Assembly (NCBI RefSeq): GCF_000404225.1
Contig: NC_021353.1
Coordinates: forward strand, 1,867,652-1,931,651
DNA from: Candidatus Methanomassiliicoccus intestinalis Issoire-Mx1
GTDB taxonomy: Archaea > Thermoplasmatota > Thermoplasmata > Methanomassiliicoccales > Methanomassiliicoccaceae
DNA: 64,000 bases
Reading direction: 5' to 3'
Positions 1-8,917 of this stretch are shown here, piece by piece. Under the pieces are notes generated by a model. It was not told the origin of the DNA, did not search any database, and saw nothing but the letters and a program-made list of their open reading frames with translations. The translations under genes were made by a program, and so were the position numbers. Every line of letters begins with the position of its first letter. Positions within the stretch are counted from its first letter, which is position 1.

Positions 1-1
1 T

Positions 2-718
2 CCGTCCCTTCTCATAGATGTGGGAACAAACGGAGAGATAGCACTCGGCTGCCGCGACTGGCTTCTCACCTGTTCAACATCTGCAGGACCATCGTTTGAG
101 GGCGGAGATATCTCCTGCGGCATGAGAGGCATTGAAGGAGCGATAGACTGCGTAAAAATCAAAGACGGCAGGGCGGAGTACAGCGTGATAGGAAATGCGG
201 AGCCGAAAGGCATCTGCGGCTCCGGCATAATCGATACCGTTGCACAGCTTTTTCTTGATCAGAAAGTAGACAAGAAGGGCCGCATAAAGGACGGCGTATT
301 CAGCCTTACTGAAAAAATCTCCATCAACGAAAGTGATATAGAGAATGTAATCCGAACAAAGGCGGCAATATTCGCCGGCTGCTGCGTTCTGCTCGATGCA
401 GTCAGTTTAGACTTTAATGATCTTGAAAAAGTCTACATTGCAGGAGGATTCGGAAATTATCTGGATATTCGCAATGCGCAGGTAATTGGCCTTCTGCCTC
501 CGATACCGTATGAAAAGTTCAAACTGCTTGGAAACGCCTCGCTCAGCGGTGCAAAGTCATGCCTTCTTTCCAAAGTTGAAAGACAAAAAGCAGAGGACAT
601 TGCTCATTCTATGACATACATTGATCTGTCATCATCAAACTCGTTCTTTGATCAGTATTCCTCGGCGTTATTCCTGCCTCACACAAACGAAGAAAGGTTT
701 TACACAGCAGGAAAATGA
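2..718 (+). CDS. acsV: Corrinoid-protein reductive activator (RACo/RamA-like), 3' part only
   Basis: This is the C-terminal ASKHA/DUF4445 portion of a corrinoid activation protein; the reading frame is open through the left edge, so the N-terminal [2Fe-2S] domain and real start lie outside. The phosphate-binding-type segment DVGTNGEIAL is followed by GGDISCGMRG, GICGSGIIDT and the AGGFGNYLD segment near the end, all typical of this family. Known members use ATP to reduce Co(II) of a corrinoid protein back to the methyl-accepting Co(I) state. Its position beside genes for both subunits of the corrinoid/iron-sulfur protein suggests that protein is the substrate (inference). The next gene starts about 47 bases downstream. 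A RamA that activates methylamine methyltransferases has a similar C-terminal fold and cannot be fully excluded without the N-terminus. Confidence 0.82.
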   Translation, partial: PSLLIDVGTNGEIALGCRDWLLTCSTSAGPSFEGGDISCGMRGIEGAIDCVKIKDGRAEYSVIGNAEPKGICGSGIIDTVAQLFLDQKVDKKGRIKDGVFSLTEKISINESDIENVIRTKAAIFAGCCVLLDAVSLDFNDLEKVYIAGGFGNYLDIRNAQVIGLLPPIPYEKFKLLGNASLSGAKSCLLSKVERQKAEDIAHSMTYIDLSSSNSFFDQYSSALFLPHTNEERFYTAGK

Positions 719-764
719 GCTCCTGATCGGGAACTATATATCAGATGCTGTTATCTCAATAATT

Positions 765-1784
765 GTGGAATGGAATTGCTCGCCCAGTTGCATAGGGTCT
801 CTGCCGCATTCGGACCCCGCCAAAGCAGTAGACTTCATAATCAAATATCTGAATGAGATCCCGTCCTGGCCGCAGCTGCCTATGACTGGATTCAGAGAGA
901 ATATGTATATCCAGTTTTCACAAAATTTACCGGGGATCAAAATTGACGAGGAGAACAAGCGTGTCAGCGTGAATCTTCTTGACTACGACCCTGAAGAAAT
1001 TTACATGAAGATTATTTCCGAGGATCCGGAGATGTTTCCTCTTCCTGCAGAGAATTTCTCAGGATTTTACGAGTTCATATCAAGAGAGCTTTCAGACTAC
1101 AAAGCAATAAAGGGACAGGTTACCGGCCCGATTTCTCTGGGGCTGCAGATGACTGATCAGGATGACAAACCTGCAATATATGATCCGACATATGCAGAAA
1201 TTCTGAGGAAAAATCTGCAGTTTACAGCCATGTGGCAAGAGAAAGAATTAAAAAAGAAATGCGCAAGGACCATTATCTTCATAGATGAGCCTTATCTGAG
1301 TATAATCGGAACTCCTTTTGCAAGCATATCCCCTTCAGATGCAGTTTCTTGGATCAATGAAGTTGTTTCAGGATTGGAAGATATGAAGGGCATACACTGC
1401 TGCGCCAATACCGATTGGCCGCTGGTAATGAGCATGAACATCGATGTATTGTCATTCGATGCGTATGATTACGGATATACGATAGCTCTGTACCCGGAAG
1501 AGGTGTCTGCATTCATTGAAAGGGGAGGATGTCTGTCCTGGGGAATAATACCCAATAATGAAGAAACTCTGAAAGACACAAACTGCGATTCGATCATAGC
1601 CCACTTTGAAAAGATAGTTTCTGATCTGGAATCAAAAGGAGTTGACAGGGAACTTCTTCTCAGAAATTCGATTCTTACGCCTCAGTGCGGACTGAGCGGA
1701 CTGAGCGAAGAAGCCAGCGAAGGGGCGATGGATCTTCTGGTCAGCGTGTCTAAAGTCATACAGGAAAAATATTCTCTGGGATGA
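765..1784 (+). CDS. Core-MetE-like methyltransferase (UROD/MetE family), possible folate-independent methionine synthase
   Basis: A 339-residue protein matching only the C-terminal catalytic barrel of cobalamin-independent methionine synthase. Likely zinc ligands are visible: an HxC motif at about H211/C213 (IHCCANTDW), an acidic position near D232, and C308 in LTPQCGLSG. The N-terminal IGSLPHSDP segment is also family-typical. GTG at 765 was chosen because it places that segment about nine residues in, as in relatives; frames further upstream only overlap the preceding gene. Short core-MetE proteins take the methyl group from a corrinoid protein rather than from methyltetrahydrofolate, and one bacterial group uses the corrinoid/iron-sulfur protein of CODH/ACS (established). 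Sitting between the corrinoid activator and the CooC-like gene, this one plausibly does the same. Its substrate is inferred from context only; another methyl acceptor is possible. Confidence 0.72.
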   Translation: MEWNCSPSCIGSLPHSDPAKAVDFIIKYLNEIPSWPQLPMTGFRENMYIQFSQNLPGIKIDEENKRVSVNLLDYDPEEIYMKIISEDPEMFPLPAENFSGFYEFISRELSDYKAIKGQVTGPISLGLQMTDQDDKPAIYDPTYAEILRKNLQFTAMWQEKELKKKCARTIIFIDEPYLSIIGTPFASISPSDAVSWINEVVSGLEDMKGIHCCANTDWPLVMSMNIDVLSFDAYDYGYTIALYPEEVSAFIERGGCLSWGIIPNNEETLKDTNCDSIIAHFEKIVSDLESKGVDRELLLRNSILTPQCGLSGLSEEASEGAMDLLVSVSKVIQEKYSLG

Positions 1785-2539
1785 GCATGGGCCGCGTGTT
1801 TGCAATAGCCGGCAAAGGCGGAGTTGGAAAGACAACCATCTCTGCATTATTCATATCATATTTAGCAAAAAGAACCGGGAAAATAGTTCTCGGTGTTGAT
1901 GCAGATCCCAATTATAATCTCGGAGACAGAATGGGCATAGATGTACAGAAAACAATAGGCGACATCAGAGAAGAGTTTCAGAAGTCGGCTGATGAGACTT
2001 CAGAAGTCAGCAAGCAGGAAAAGGTGGCTTACTACCTGCAGACATCCACGCAAGAAGGCCATGACTTTGATTTGATCACCATGGGCAGGCCTGAAGGCAA
2101 AGGATGCTATTGTTACATTAATTCAATATTGAGAGATTATCTGGATGAAGCAATAGGAAAATATTCCAGCGTTGTGATCGATAATGAAGCTGGAATGGAG
2201 CATCTGTCAAGACTTACCTGTAAAAATATGGATGCGTTGATAATTGTTGCAGATGCTACAGCAGTAGGATTGAAAACAGCAAAAAGAATATTGGAGCTTG
2301 CACTCAGCCTGGATATAAACATCAAGACAACAGCTCTGGTAGTCAACAGAATTCCAGAAGGAATGAAAGCAGAGAATATTCCTGAAGGTTTTTCTGCAGT
2401 ATATTATATTCCATGTGATGAAACAATTAGCAGATTAGCAATGGAAGGAAAAACTCTGGAACTGGAGAGCAGCAACCCGGCATATATGGCAGTAAAAGAA
2501 ATGGCAGATGATCTGCTGATGCGCTGCAAGGGAAAATAA
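1781..2539 (+). CDS. cooC: CooC-type nickel-insertion ATPase for CO dehydrogenase/ACS
   Basis: A 252-residue MinD/ParA-like P-loop ATPase. The deviant Walker A GKGGVGKTT is at residues 11-19, and the CxC motif (GCYCYIN, C109 and C111) is the metal-binding pair that CooC dimers use to hold nickel or zinc. The conserved DNEAGMEHLSR segment marks the switch region. CooC proteins load Ni into CO dehydrogenase, and close relatives serve acetyl-CoA synthase (established). The start overlaps the stop of the methyltransferase gene by four bases (ATGA), showing translational coupling; a second in-frame ATG lies two codons later. Context with acsBCD on the other strand supports a role in A- or C-cluster maturation. 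Confidence 0.88.
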   Translation: MSMGRVFAIAGKGGVGKTTISALFISYLAKRTGKIVLGVDADPNYNLGDRMGIDVQKTIGDIREEFQKSADETSEVSKQEKVAYYLQTSTQEGHDFDLITMGRPEGKGCYCYINSILRDYLDEAIGKYSSVVIDNEAGMEHLSRLTCKNMDALIIVADATAVGLKTAKRILELALSLDINIKTTALVVNRIPEGMKAENIPEGFSAVYYIPCDETISRLAMEGKTLELESSNPAYMAVKEMADDLLMRCKGK

Positions 2540-2680
2540 AGAATTTTTTGGAAAATAGCAAAAGATATTAATAAAAATTCAGTATGGTCATCATCGTTCA
2601 GATTAGCAGGTCTGGTATGATATTTCATCAGACTCTTCTGCAAATGAACTATCCTGTGAAATTAATGTGAGTGAGAATGC

Positions 2681-3385
2681 ATGCTGCCCATAGGAGTGCT
2701 GATTGATTGTGGTTGTGTTCTGTTTGGAACAAATCTAGGCAGCGCGATCAGCACTCATGTGCCTGAGAAGATTAAACAGCCGATGAATGTCATTTTCGGC
2801 ATTGCTGCGATTGCGATCGGCATTGTATCAATAATAAAGCTGAATTCTCTGCCGGCTGTCATACTTGCATTGATTTTGGGAGCGTTGATAGGAGAGCTGA
2901 TTGATTTAGACGGCAAGGTAAAAACAGCAGTTCAAAAAGTACTTGCAAAGTTCAATTTCAAAATTCAAGGGAATCAAGACACATATATGCGTTTTTATCT
3001 GCTGGTCGCAGTAACGTTCTGTGCCAGCGGGACCAATATCTTCGGAGCAATATACGAAGGAATGTCAGGTGATTACACAATACTGCTCTCAAAGGCAGTA
3101 ATGGATATTTTTGCCGCCACAATCTTTGCAGCTACTCTCGGACGGGCAATGAATTTAATTGTCATTCCGCAGTTTTTGATATTATGTGTATTTTTTTACT
3201 CTGCACAATTCATTATGCCTCTGACAACACCAGAGATGCTGAATGACTTTGTAGCAGTAGGCGGCCTGCTGACATTAGTCTTGGGAATTAGCATAGCACA
3301 GATCAAACAGATCAACGCAGTAAATCTTCTGCCCTGTCTGATATTGATCTGGCCATGCTCCTGGATGTTCAGCCTGTTTATGTAA
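2681..3385 (+). CDS. DUF554 family membrane protein
   Basis: A 234-residue, strongly hydrophobic protein with about six or seven predicted membrane segments and the family's small-residue, glycine-rich first helix (IDCGCVLFGTNLG). It resembles the YqgA/YdfK DUF554 group, whose function is unknown; a transport role is often assumed but not shown here. ATG 2681 follows a purine-rich GTGAGTGAG stretch about 6 bases upstream. It stands alone between cooC (141 bases upstream) and the convergent acsC (4 bases downstream), so it is not obviously part of the ACS operon. Confidence 0.75.
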   Translation: MLPIGVLIDCGCVLFGTNLGSAISTHVPEKIKQPMNVIFGIAAIAIGIVSIIKLNSLPAVILALILGALIGELIDLDGKVKTAVQKVLAKFNFKIQGNQDTYMRFYLLVAVTFCASGTNIFGAIYEGMSGDYTILLSKAVMDIFAATIFAATLGRAMNLIVIPQFLILCVFFYSAQFIMPLTTPEMLNDFVAVGGLLTLVLGISIAQIKQINAVNLLPCLILIWPCSWMFSLFM

Positions 3386-3389
3386 AGAA

Positions 3390-4712
3390 TTAAAGGTTTT
3401 TCAGGATCTTCGGAATTCCAGAAGATTCTCTGGGGCCTACCACAACTTTCATTCCACTTAACTCCTGAAGCTTGCCAGACATTCTTGAAAGCATTCCCGG
3501 CATGATTACCGGGCTGCCGCCGCATTTTGTCTTGGCATCTACATCCTCCAGAGACTTGGCAACCTTTTCAGGAGTGAGCTTTCCGGCAGAGAAAGCAGTC
3601 ATGACCGACAAACCTTCTGTATCTACCACCAGCAGCCAGGCGGGAATCTTTGATTTCTCGATGTCTCCCAGGACAGTAAAGTATGTCAGAGAGAAGTTTG
3701 TAGTAAACAGCAGCGGAGAACCTTCTGCAGGATTATTGACTGGGTAGATGCCCGCCTTCACCTGTATCGGCACCTGCGGATCAGTGAATATATTCTGGCG
3801 GAGAACAAATAACGGCAGAGCCTGTGAAGGTTTTAAATTCTCTAAAAGAACAATTCCGCCGTATTTCATGGTAGAAACCATCGCAGTCTGGATGGGATTC
3901 TTAACGCTGCGTGCATCAGTAACTATCGGATATCCCAGTCCGCGGAACGTTTTCTTTACTGCATTCTTTCGGACAATTGTATTCTTTTCCACCACCTGCT
4001 GGAGTGAGGATGTTTCCATATCAAGCATTAAATCTTCGACACCGGCAGATTTGGCTTTTTCAGCCATTGATGCAAGTTCAGACAGATCTGACTCTTTCAG
4101 CACTAAAGGACATTTTGTTTCTTTAGCGACATTAATCATACTGTCAATATTGTTTTTATCAGCAGCATACAGCAGAGGTTTCTTTGAGGATACCGCAGAG
4201 GCGGCTGCTTTCATAGATTGATCGTCAGAAGAGATGAGAATCAATGGAAAGTCCGTCTTGGAAGCAATGTAACTGCATACAGATGAGAAAGTTTCACTGT
4301 TTTCTGATTTATTCTCAACTGCAATCATATCAAGACGGAGAATCTGACCAACACGTTCAAACTCCAGTTTGGACAGGTTGTTCAGCCTGCTGTCTATCTC
4401 AGCCTCAGAAAGAGTGTCCTGAATTGTAACTGCATAACATGTAGGATGGAAGAATTTCTTCTCATGACGATACAGTTCGGTTTCTTCACCAAGCTCAATT
4501 TTTTTGTCTCCTGTGCCTACAGACACAAGACGAATCGGCGGAGCAGAGGAAGATTCCAGCGCAGATTTTGCTTCATCAGATACAAAGGGGCAGGCAGAAA
4601 GCTTTACCTTCTGATTGGCAAGCTGCATAGCAAATGCCAGGCATGTAGGAAATCCACATTTTCCACAGTTTGATTTTGGAAGGAATTTAAAGATTTCAAT
4701 GGCGGTAGGCAT
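3390..4712 (-). CDS. acsC: Corrinoid/iron-sulfur protein large (gamma) subunit
   Basis: A 440-residue protein, close to the usual bacterial AcsC length. The N-terminal [4Fe-4S] motif is present as C16xxC19xxxxC24 and C41 (CGKCGFPTC...ACP), followed by a TIM-barrel region and a C-terminal corrinoid-binding domain. It carries the corrinoid whose methyl group is passed to the A-cluster of acetyl-CoA synthase. It is the third gene of acsB-acsD-acsC, two bases after the acsD stop, with a GAGG/GGTGA ribosome-binding region just before ATG 4712. The archaeal counterpart is called CdhE; this one is named by its bacterial-type partners. Confidence 0.93.
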   Translation of the reverse strand: MPTAIEIFKFLPKSNCGKCGFPTCLAFAMQLANQKVKLSACPFVSDEAKSALESSSAPPIRLVSVGTGDKKIELGEETELYRHEKKFFHPTCYAVTIQDTLSEAEIDSRLNNLSKLEFERVGQILRLDMIAVENKSENSETFSSVCSYIASKTDFPLILISSDDQSMKAAASAVSSKKPLLYAADKNNIDSMINVAKETKCPLVLKESDLSELASMAEKAKSAGVEDLMLDMETSSLQQVVEKNTIVRKNAVKKTFRGLGYPIVTDARSVKNPIQTAMVSTMKYGGIVLLENLKPSQALPLFVLRQNIFTDPQVPIQVKAGIYPVNNPAEGSPLLFTTNFSLTYFTVLGDIEKSKIPAWLLVVDTEGLSVMTAFSAGKLTPEKVAKSLEDVDAKTKCGGSPVIMPGMLSRMSGKLQELSGMKVVVGPRESSGIPKILKNL

Positions 4713-4714
4713 CT

Positions 4715-5611
4715 TTACTCACCCCTCAGATCGCTGATGGCATCTGCTATGATCTTTGCAGAGTTTTTATTCCTAACAATAACTATATCAGCACCGGACA
4801 TTAAAGCCGCGAGAGCAGTTGCCACTTCCCACCACATTCCGCGTTCATCCGCGTCACCCCACAGGGGATTGTCATCTGTTGCTTCTCTGGCATCCCAGGC
4901 GCCGGTAGAGTCACAGATCATCGGAGGCTGCAGCATGCGGTCATTCATTAACGCAGCAATACGGATTCTTTCATTGACTGAATAGGAGTATTCCAGTCCC
5001 ATTCCCAGACCGGCCATAAGAGGATCCATGACCACATTGTCGAGTTTCACTCCGAAGTCATTAAGCAGGATATTCATCTGCTTTGCAAGGTTTATATCTA
5101 AATTAGAAAACGCTACGATTCCATGTCCGTTTGCCATTGCTGCAGCAGATATGCTCTTGTAGGTATTCTCATTGGACTGGCCGATTATCAGTCTTTTAGA
5201 GGAGCATAAATTGCTTACAGCCTCCAAGACTTTAGGATCCTTTTCCTCGTTTCCGCAGCCGTAGACTATTACAGGCACATCAACGGCATCGAGGACTTCC
5301 TGAACAATCTTAGCGGCATCTTCAGGTGAGATGTTTTTACTCTCTGGATCAGCAGACAGAAGCTTGAGACATATCATATCTGCACCACACTCGCTGACCC
5401 AGGCCTTTGCCTGATCAACAGGAGTTCCGCTGCAGAATGCAACTACCTCTGGATCGTCAATAACTTCACCTGCCACCAGCTGGCGCCTGCCTAACCCCTC
5501 GTAAGAAAGGAACGGCATCCCGCGCTCCCCGCCGACAGCAATGCCGGATGATAATGGAACTTCAGTTATTTTTCCAGACCACTTTTCTTTAGGAATCGGT
5601 ACTTCGGACAT
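4715..5611 (-). CDS. acsD: Corrinoid/iron-sulfur protein small (delta) subunit
   Basis: A 298-residue TIM-barrel protein, near bacterial AcsD size and shorter than many archaeal CdhD proteins. Recognisable segments include the repeated barrel strands DMICLKLLSADPE and VPVIVYGCGNEEKD, and MDPLMAGLGMGLEYSYSV. It forms the heterodimer with AcsC that carries methyl groups to acetyl-CoA synthase. It starts 18 bases after acsB and is followed almost immediately by acsC, giving a three-gene operon. The methyltetrahydrofolate/tetrahydromethanopterin methyltransferase that would load it is not in this window. Confidence 0.92.
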   Translation of the reverse strand: MSEVPIPKEKWSGKITEVPLSSGIAVGGERGMPFLSYEGLGRRQLVAGEVIDDPEVVAFCSGTPVDQAKAWVSECGADMICLKLLSADPESKNISPEDAAKIVQEVLDAVDVPVIVYGCGNEEKDPKVLEAVSNLCSSKRLIIGQSNENTYKSISAAAMANGHGIVAFSNLDINLAKQMNILLNDFGVKLDNVVMDPLMAGLGMGLEYSYSVNERIRIAALMNDRMLQPPMICDSTGAWDAREATDDNPLWGDADERGMWWEVATALAALMSGADIVIVRNKNSAKIIADAISDLRGE

Positions 5612-5629
5612 AGATTAACCTTCAATGTT

Positions 5630-7765
5630 TTACTGTAATAAGGGCAGCATGGATAATGCCGGATGATTGACTTCAGTCATCCAGTTTATCAAACCCTCTG
5701 TATCTGTAGTAATTGTTTCATCTGCAATTTTATCAACGAAATCTGGGACTCCCAGCTCTTCAGCCCTCTCCTGAAGCTGTTCTCTCATAGATTCTTTCAG
5801 ATCTTTGGGCATCCAGGCGATTCTGAGGAATCCTCCGTCTGCAGGAATAAATTTCCTGCTGACAAGATATTTTCTGCCGATGCCCATGAAACCGGGAGTC
5901 TGTTTTCCTCCCCCCACTGAGCCGGCCAATGTAGAGAATTTCATGCCTACAGGAGTCATTCCGCCGTATTCTCTGTTCACAGCAAAAACGGCCTGCATGT
6001 CGCTGGTCATGCCGATGATGACCTCAAAGCATCCGCATGAGGTCATAGGATCCTCCATCATGCTGTAGGTATTGACTCTCTCCAGCTTATGGTTCGAACC
6101 TTCATACACTGCATCGTTTACGCCTGACCACTGTCCCTTTTCAGAGTCAATGACTTCATTCTTGAGAATTATCTGATTGGGGCCGTGGGGATCGATTTCC
6201 TGTGCGGCTTTGGCATCAAGCCAGTTAATGGCACCGCAGAGACCGAGCCTCTCAGGCATAATTATACAGATGTGTCCAGGGGCGAAAGAGCTGCACAGGC
6301 CGCATGTGAAGAATCTGTCTACACTCTCATCAGTAAGACCAGCAAGCCTGGCATCTCTGGCGGCGTATCTTTCCAAAGCCTCGGGAAGTCTCCTCCTGAC
6401 TTCCTCTTCATCAGTAATTATGGTAACCTGCACCCTGCTGACAATCGAACTGAACTCTTCCTTCAGCTTAGTAATGAGAATATTTCCAAAATGCCTGAGG
6501 CTCACGCCTGAACTCACAGCATCTTTGCTCAGCCTGATCCAGTTGAGATTGCGCTGGCCCGTGTGCCAGATCCCCTGTGCAAAATTAAGAAATAAATGGA
6601 TTCTTCGTTCAAGAACCGACTCGAAATCTTCCTGCATTTTCTTGCCGTAAACATCGACAAGTATCGCCAGAGAAGTTGCAGAACCTTCCTCAAACTCGCT
6701 GACATCCTTTCCGATCAGAGTGATCCTGCCGTCTTCCACCTCAGCCTCGCCGCGCATCCTCAGCAGTTCAAATACTGCAGTCTTGGAGGATCCTCCGGCT
6801 TCCAGATATGTATCAGGCTTTCTGATGCTCTCCCCTTCAAAAGCAGGCCCGTATGCCACAGGAATATCCACGGGAGCAAGATTGACGATTATATCTCTCA
6901 ACTCTATTGCCGCCTGCACCATTTTGGAAGAGTTTGACTGTGCAAGAACGCCTGGTATCTCATCAACGTCCTGATCAGTAATTACAGCGGCTTTGTTGAT
7001 TACTGCAGCCATTGCCGCGGCGGCAGCGATCTCATCGATCTCTCCAAATGAAAGTACAAAGACCTTGGGTCTTTTTGACAGATAATCCACAAGCTCTTCT
7101 TCACATCCCCTGCCTATTGCACCAAAAGAAAGGGCGGCTCTTATCGCAAAATTTATCGCATGGATTATTTGAGTGCCTGGACCTGTGGGAAACAACATCA
7201 GTTTTGCACCCATCTGCACGTTTTTATCCCTCAGCTGGTCTGCAATGTTTCCCGCAGCAAAGATCAGAATACCTTTAGACTGCAGATCCCTGACGATTTT
7301 TATCAGTTCGTCTATGTCTGAAGCAGTGCCTGTAAGAACTGCCGCCCCCGGAATAGTATCATCTACAAATGCCACGCCGAATTCTCTTAAGGTCTTATCC
7401 GGAATGAATCCGCAGTACGGTGTATCCTCATAAGGCTCAGTAAACTGTACATACTTGAGAGCTTCCAGAATCTCAGATGAGATCATTGCCAGCTTTCCAG
7501 CCAGAACAGCATTTTCCAAAGTCGGCTCATCGGAAGGAATTGTCAAAGAGTCCAGAACATCTCGAAGATCCTGAACTGTTTTGGCGCTGCTTCCGAGCCA
7601 TGCATAGACTGTTGGAAGCTCATAGCATGTCTCAGGATACTCCACCGCCTGGTCAGGATTGCCTATGCGCTCCAGTTCATGCATAGCCAATGATCTTAAT
7701 TCCTTTGAGCCTCTGACAGCTGCGCTGAAAAGATCTTTATTTGTGATTTTTCCCCCTGAAATCAT
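5630..7765 (-). CDS. acsB: Acetyl-CoA synthase, bacterial-type long form
   Basis: A 711-residue protein that assembles acetyl-CoA from CO, CoA and the methyl group of AcsCD at the nickel-containing A-cluster. The [4Fe-4S] ligands appear as C488, C491, C500 and C510, and the distal nickel site as C577-G-C579 (MTSCGCFEV). The first ~310 residues form the N-terminal domain of bacterial AcsB, which typical archaeal CdhC (about 470 residues) lacks. ATG 7765 is preceded by a strong GGAGG (7772-7776) and a TATA-like element near 7800-7807. It leads the acsB-acsD-acsC operon. The CO dehydrogenase subunit is not present and may lie beyond the left edge. Likely horizontal acquisition is inference. Confidence 0.95.
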   Translation of the reverse strand: MISGGKITNKDLFSAAVRGSKELRSLAMHELERIGNPDQAVEYPETCYELPTVYAWLGSSAKTVQDLRDVLDSLTIPSDEPTLENAVLAGKLAMISSEILEALKYVQFTEPYEDTPYCGFIPDKTLREFGVAFVDDTIPGAAVLTGTASDIDELIKIVRDLQSKGILIFAAGNIADQLRDKNVQMGAKLMLFPTGPGTQIIHAINFAIRAALSFGAIGRGCEEELVDYLSKRPKVFVLSFGEIDEIAAAAAMAAVINKAAVITDQDVDEIPGVLAQSNSSKMVQAAIELRDIIVNLAPVDIPVAYGPAFEGESIRKPDTYLEAGGSSKTAVFELLRMRGEAEVEDGRITLIGKDVSEFEEGSATSLAILVDVYGKKMQEDFESVLERRIHLFLNFAQGIWHTGQRNLNWIRLSKDAVSSGVSLRHFGNILITKLKEEFSSIVSRVQVTIITDEEEVRRRLPEALERYAARDARLAGLTDESVDRFFTCGLCSSFAPGHICIIMPERLGLCGAINWLDAKAAQEIDPHGPNQIILKNEVIDSEKGQWSGVNDAVYEGSNHKLERVNTYSMMEDPMTSCGCFEVIIGMTSDMQAVFAVNREYGGMTPVGMKFSTLAGSVGGGKQTPGFMGIGRKYLVSRKFIPADGGFLRIAWMPKDLKESMREQLQERAEELGVPDFVDKIADETITTDTEGLINWMTEVNHPALSMLPLLQ

Positions 7766-7771
7766 TGGTAG

Positions 7772-7808
7772 CCTCCTGCACCGGATGCGATGTGCTTAAG
7801 ATATATGG
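7772..7808 (-). promoter_or_regulatory. acsB promoter and ribosome-binding site
   Basis: On the minus strand a TATA-like CCATATATCTT lies at about 7799-7809 and a perfect GGAGG at 7772-7776, six bases before the acsB ATG. The spacing leaves a short leader and fixes the acsB start. No operator-like inverted repeat was seen in it. Confidence 0.5.
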
Positions 7809-7859
7809 AGAATGGGGGTTAATTAATAATCCCCTTTCAAAGTAAAAAGTGTAAAAAGA

Positions 7860-8786
7860 TCAGATGGAGATGTTTTCCATCTTGATTAGCTCAAATCTAC
7901 CCTTTGCAGAAGCAAAGGCTGATTCCAGATCAGACCTGATAACATCAACATTCTCTGAATATCTGGCATCTGCAACGATATCCAATGACATTGAGTCGTT
8001 GTAAATCATCACATCTGACGAAATCGAGATGATGTTTAAGTTATGAGCAGCCAGTGTATCAACTATGATTCCTACAGCGCCTGGTCTGTCAGGAACAATA
8101 AACTTGAAACCTACCGGCTTAATGTCCAGAGGCAGAAATGTCACGGAAAGTGCATAATTGTCCGGGTCATCCACCAGAAGAACCGGCTGGCCGTTTTTAA
8201 TTCCGCCCATTTCTTCCAGAAATTCCTTTGGAATCTCAAACATGCCGTCTTTCATTGGTGAAGGGGATTTTTCCCTCTGCTTTATCGTCTTTGCAATTAC
8301 ATTGCTGCCTTTGCCGGCTGATCCAGTAGTGTAACGCTCTGAAATTTTAGATGTTTCAAGTTCCATTGAATTCAGCTTATCGATTTTGGCAGAACCCATT
8401 CTTTTCAGTGAGGCAAACTCTTCAATCAGTTCGCTTGGTTCACCGAAATAAGAGATATCAGCCAGCATCCTCCAGACCATTGCTTTATGAGGAATGGTAG
8501 TCAAAGAACTTGAATTGAGAATGTCGACATCGCGGTCTGACAGGAACTTTGAAACCTGAGCGCATGCCCCTGGCTGATCTTTGATGTAAAAAGTCAGCTG
8601 GCAGATCTGTTTGTAATTCTCTGGCCCGAAGTTCGAAAGAACTAGCTCATAAGATCTGGATTCTCCATCGTCATATCTGAATAGAACGCTGAAAATCTGA
8701 CTTCCGTCTACAAGTCCTAGATATTCTCCAATCTTACCGATGTGAATTTTACCATTATCAATTCTTCCGAGTTGCCAGTGTCGCAT
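7860..8786 (-). CDS. Two-ACT-domain protein, probable regulator
   Basis: A 308-residue protein with two ACT-type ligand-binding segments, at about 60-130 (LTFYIKDQPGACAQVSKFL) and 220-300 (FIVPDRPGAVGIIVDTLAA). Between them is a basic linker (about 145-180) and a MFEIPKEFLEEMGGIKNGQPVLL segment resembling an AbrB/SpoVT-type swapped hairpin. The N-terminal ~55 residues are not recognised. ACT domains usually bind amino acids and control enzymes or transcription factors; no catalytic domain is visible, so a regulatory role is inferred. It precedes acsB on the same strand with a 94-base gap that holds the acsB promoter. Confidence 0.55.
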   Translation of the reverse strand: MRHWQLGRIDNGKIHIGKIGEYLGLVDGSQIFSVLFRYDDGESRSYELVLSNFGPENYKQICQLTFYIKDQPGACAQVSKFLSDRDVDILNSSSLTTIPHKAMVWRMLADISYFGEPSELIEEFASLKRMGSAKIDKLNSMELETSKISERYTTGSAGKGSNVIAKTIKQREKSPSPMKDGMFEIPKEFLEEMGGIKNGQPVLLVDDPDNYALSVTFLPLDIKPVGFKFIVPDRPGAVGIIVDTLAAHNLNIISISSDVMIYNDSMSLDIVADARYSENVDVIRSDLESAFASAKGRFELIKMENISI

Positions 8787-8875
8787 TATATGTCCCTAAA
8801 ATAGAATATATGTCCTGATGATAAAACTGACGGCAAAAATAACAATGGATTTCTGAAAATCATAGAATATATTGT

Positions 8876-8905
8876 AAAAAAAGAGGCGGAACCTTCAGGT
8901 CCGCC
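8876..8905 (-). terminator. Hairpin plus U-tract after the peroxiredoxin gene
   Basis: On the minus strand GGCGGACCT and AGGTTCCGCC form a nine-pair stem with one bulged base, followed within two bases by seven T. It begins about 12 bases after the peroxiredoxin stop. The form is like a bacterial intrinsic terminator. Confidence 0.7.
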
Positions 8906-8917
8906 GTTTTGAGAGAT

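Noticed and set aside
621..764. Upstream extension of the core-MetE-like gene to position 621
   Set aside because: The extra residues lie entirely inside the preceding gene and do not resemble the family; GTG 765 gives the expected N-terminus.
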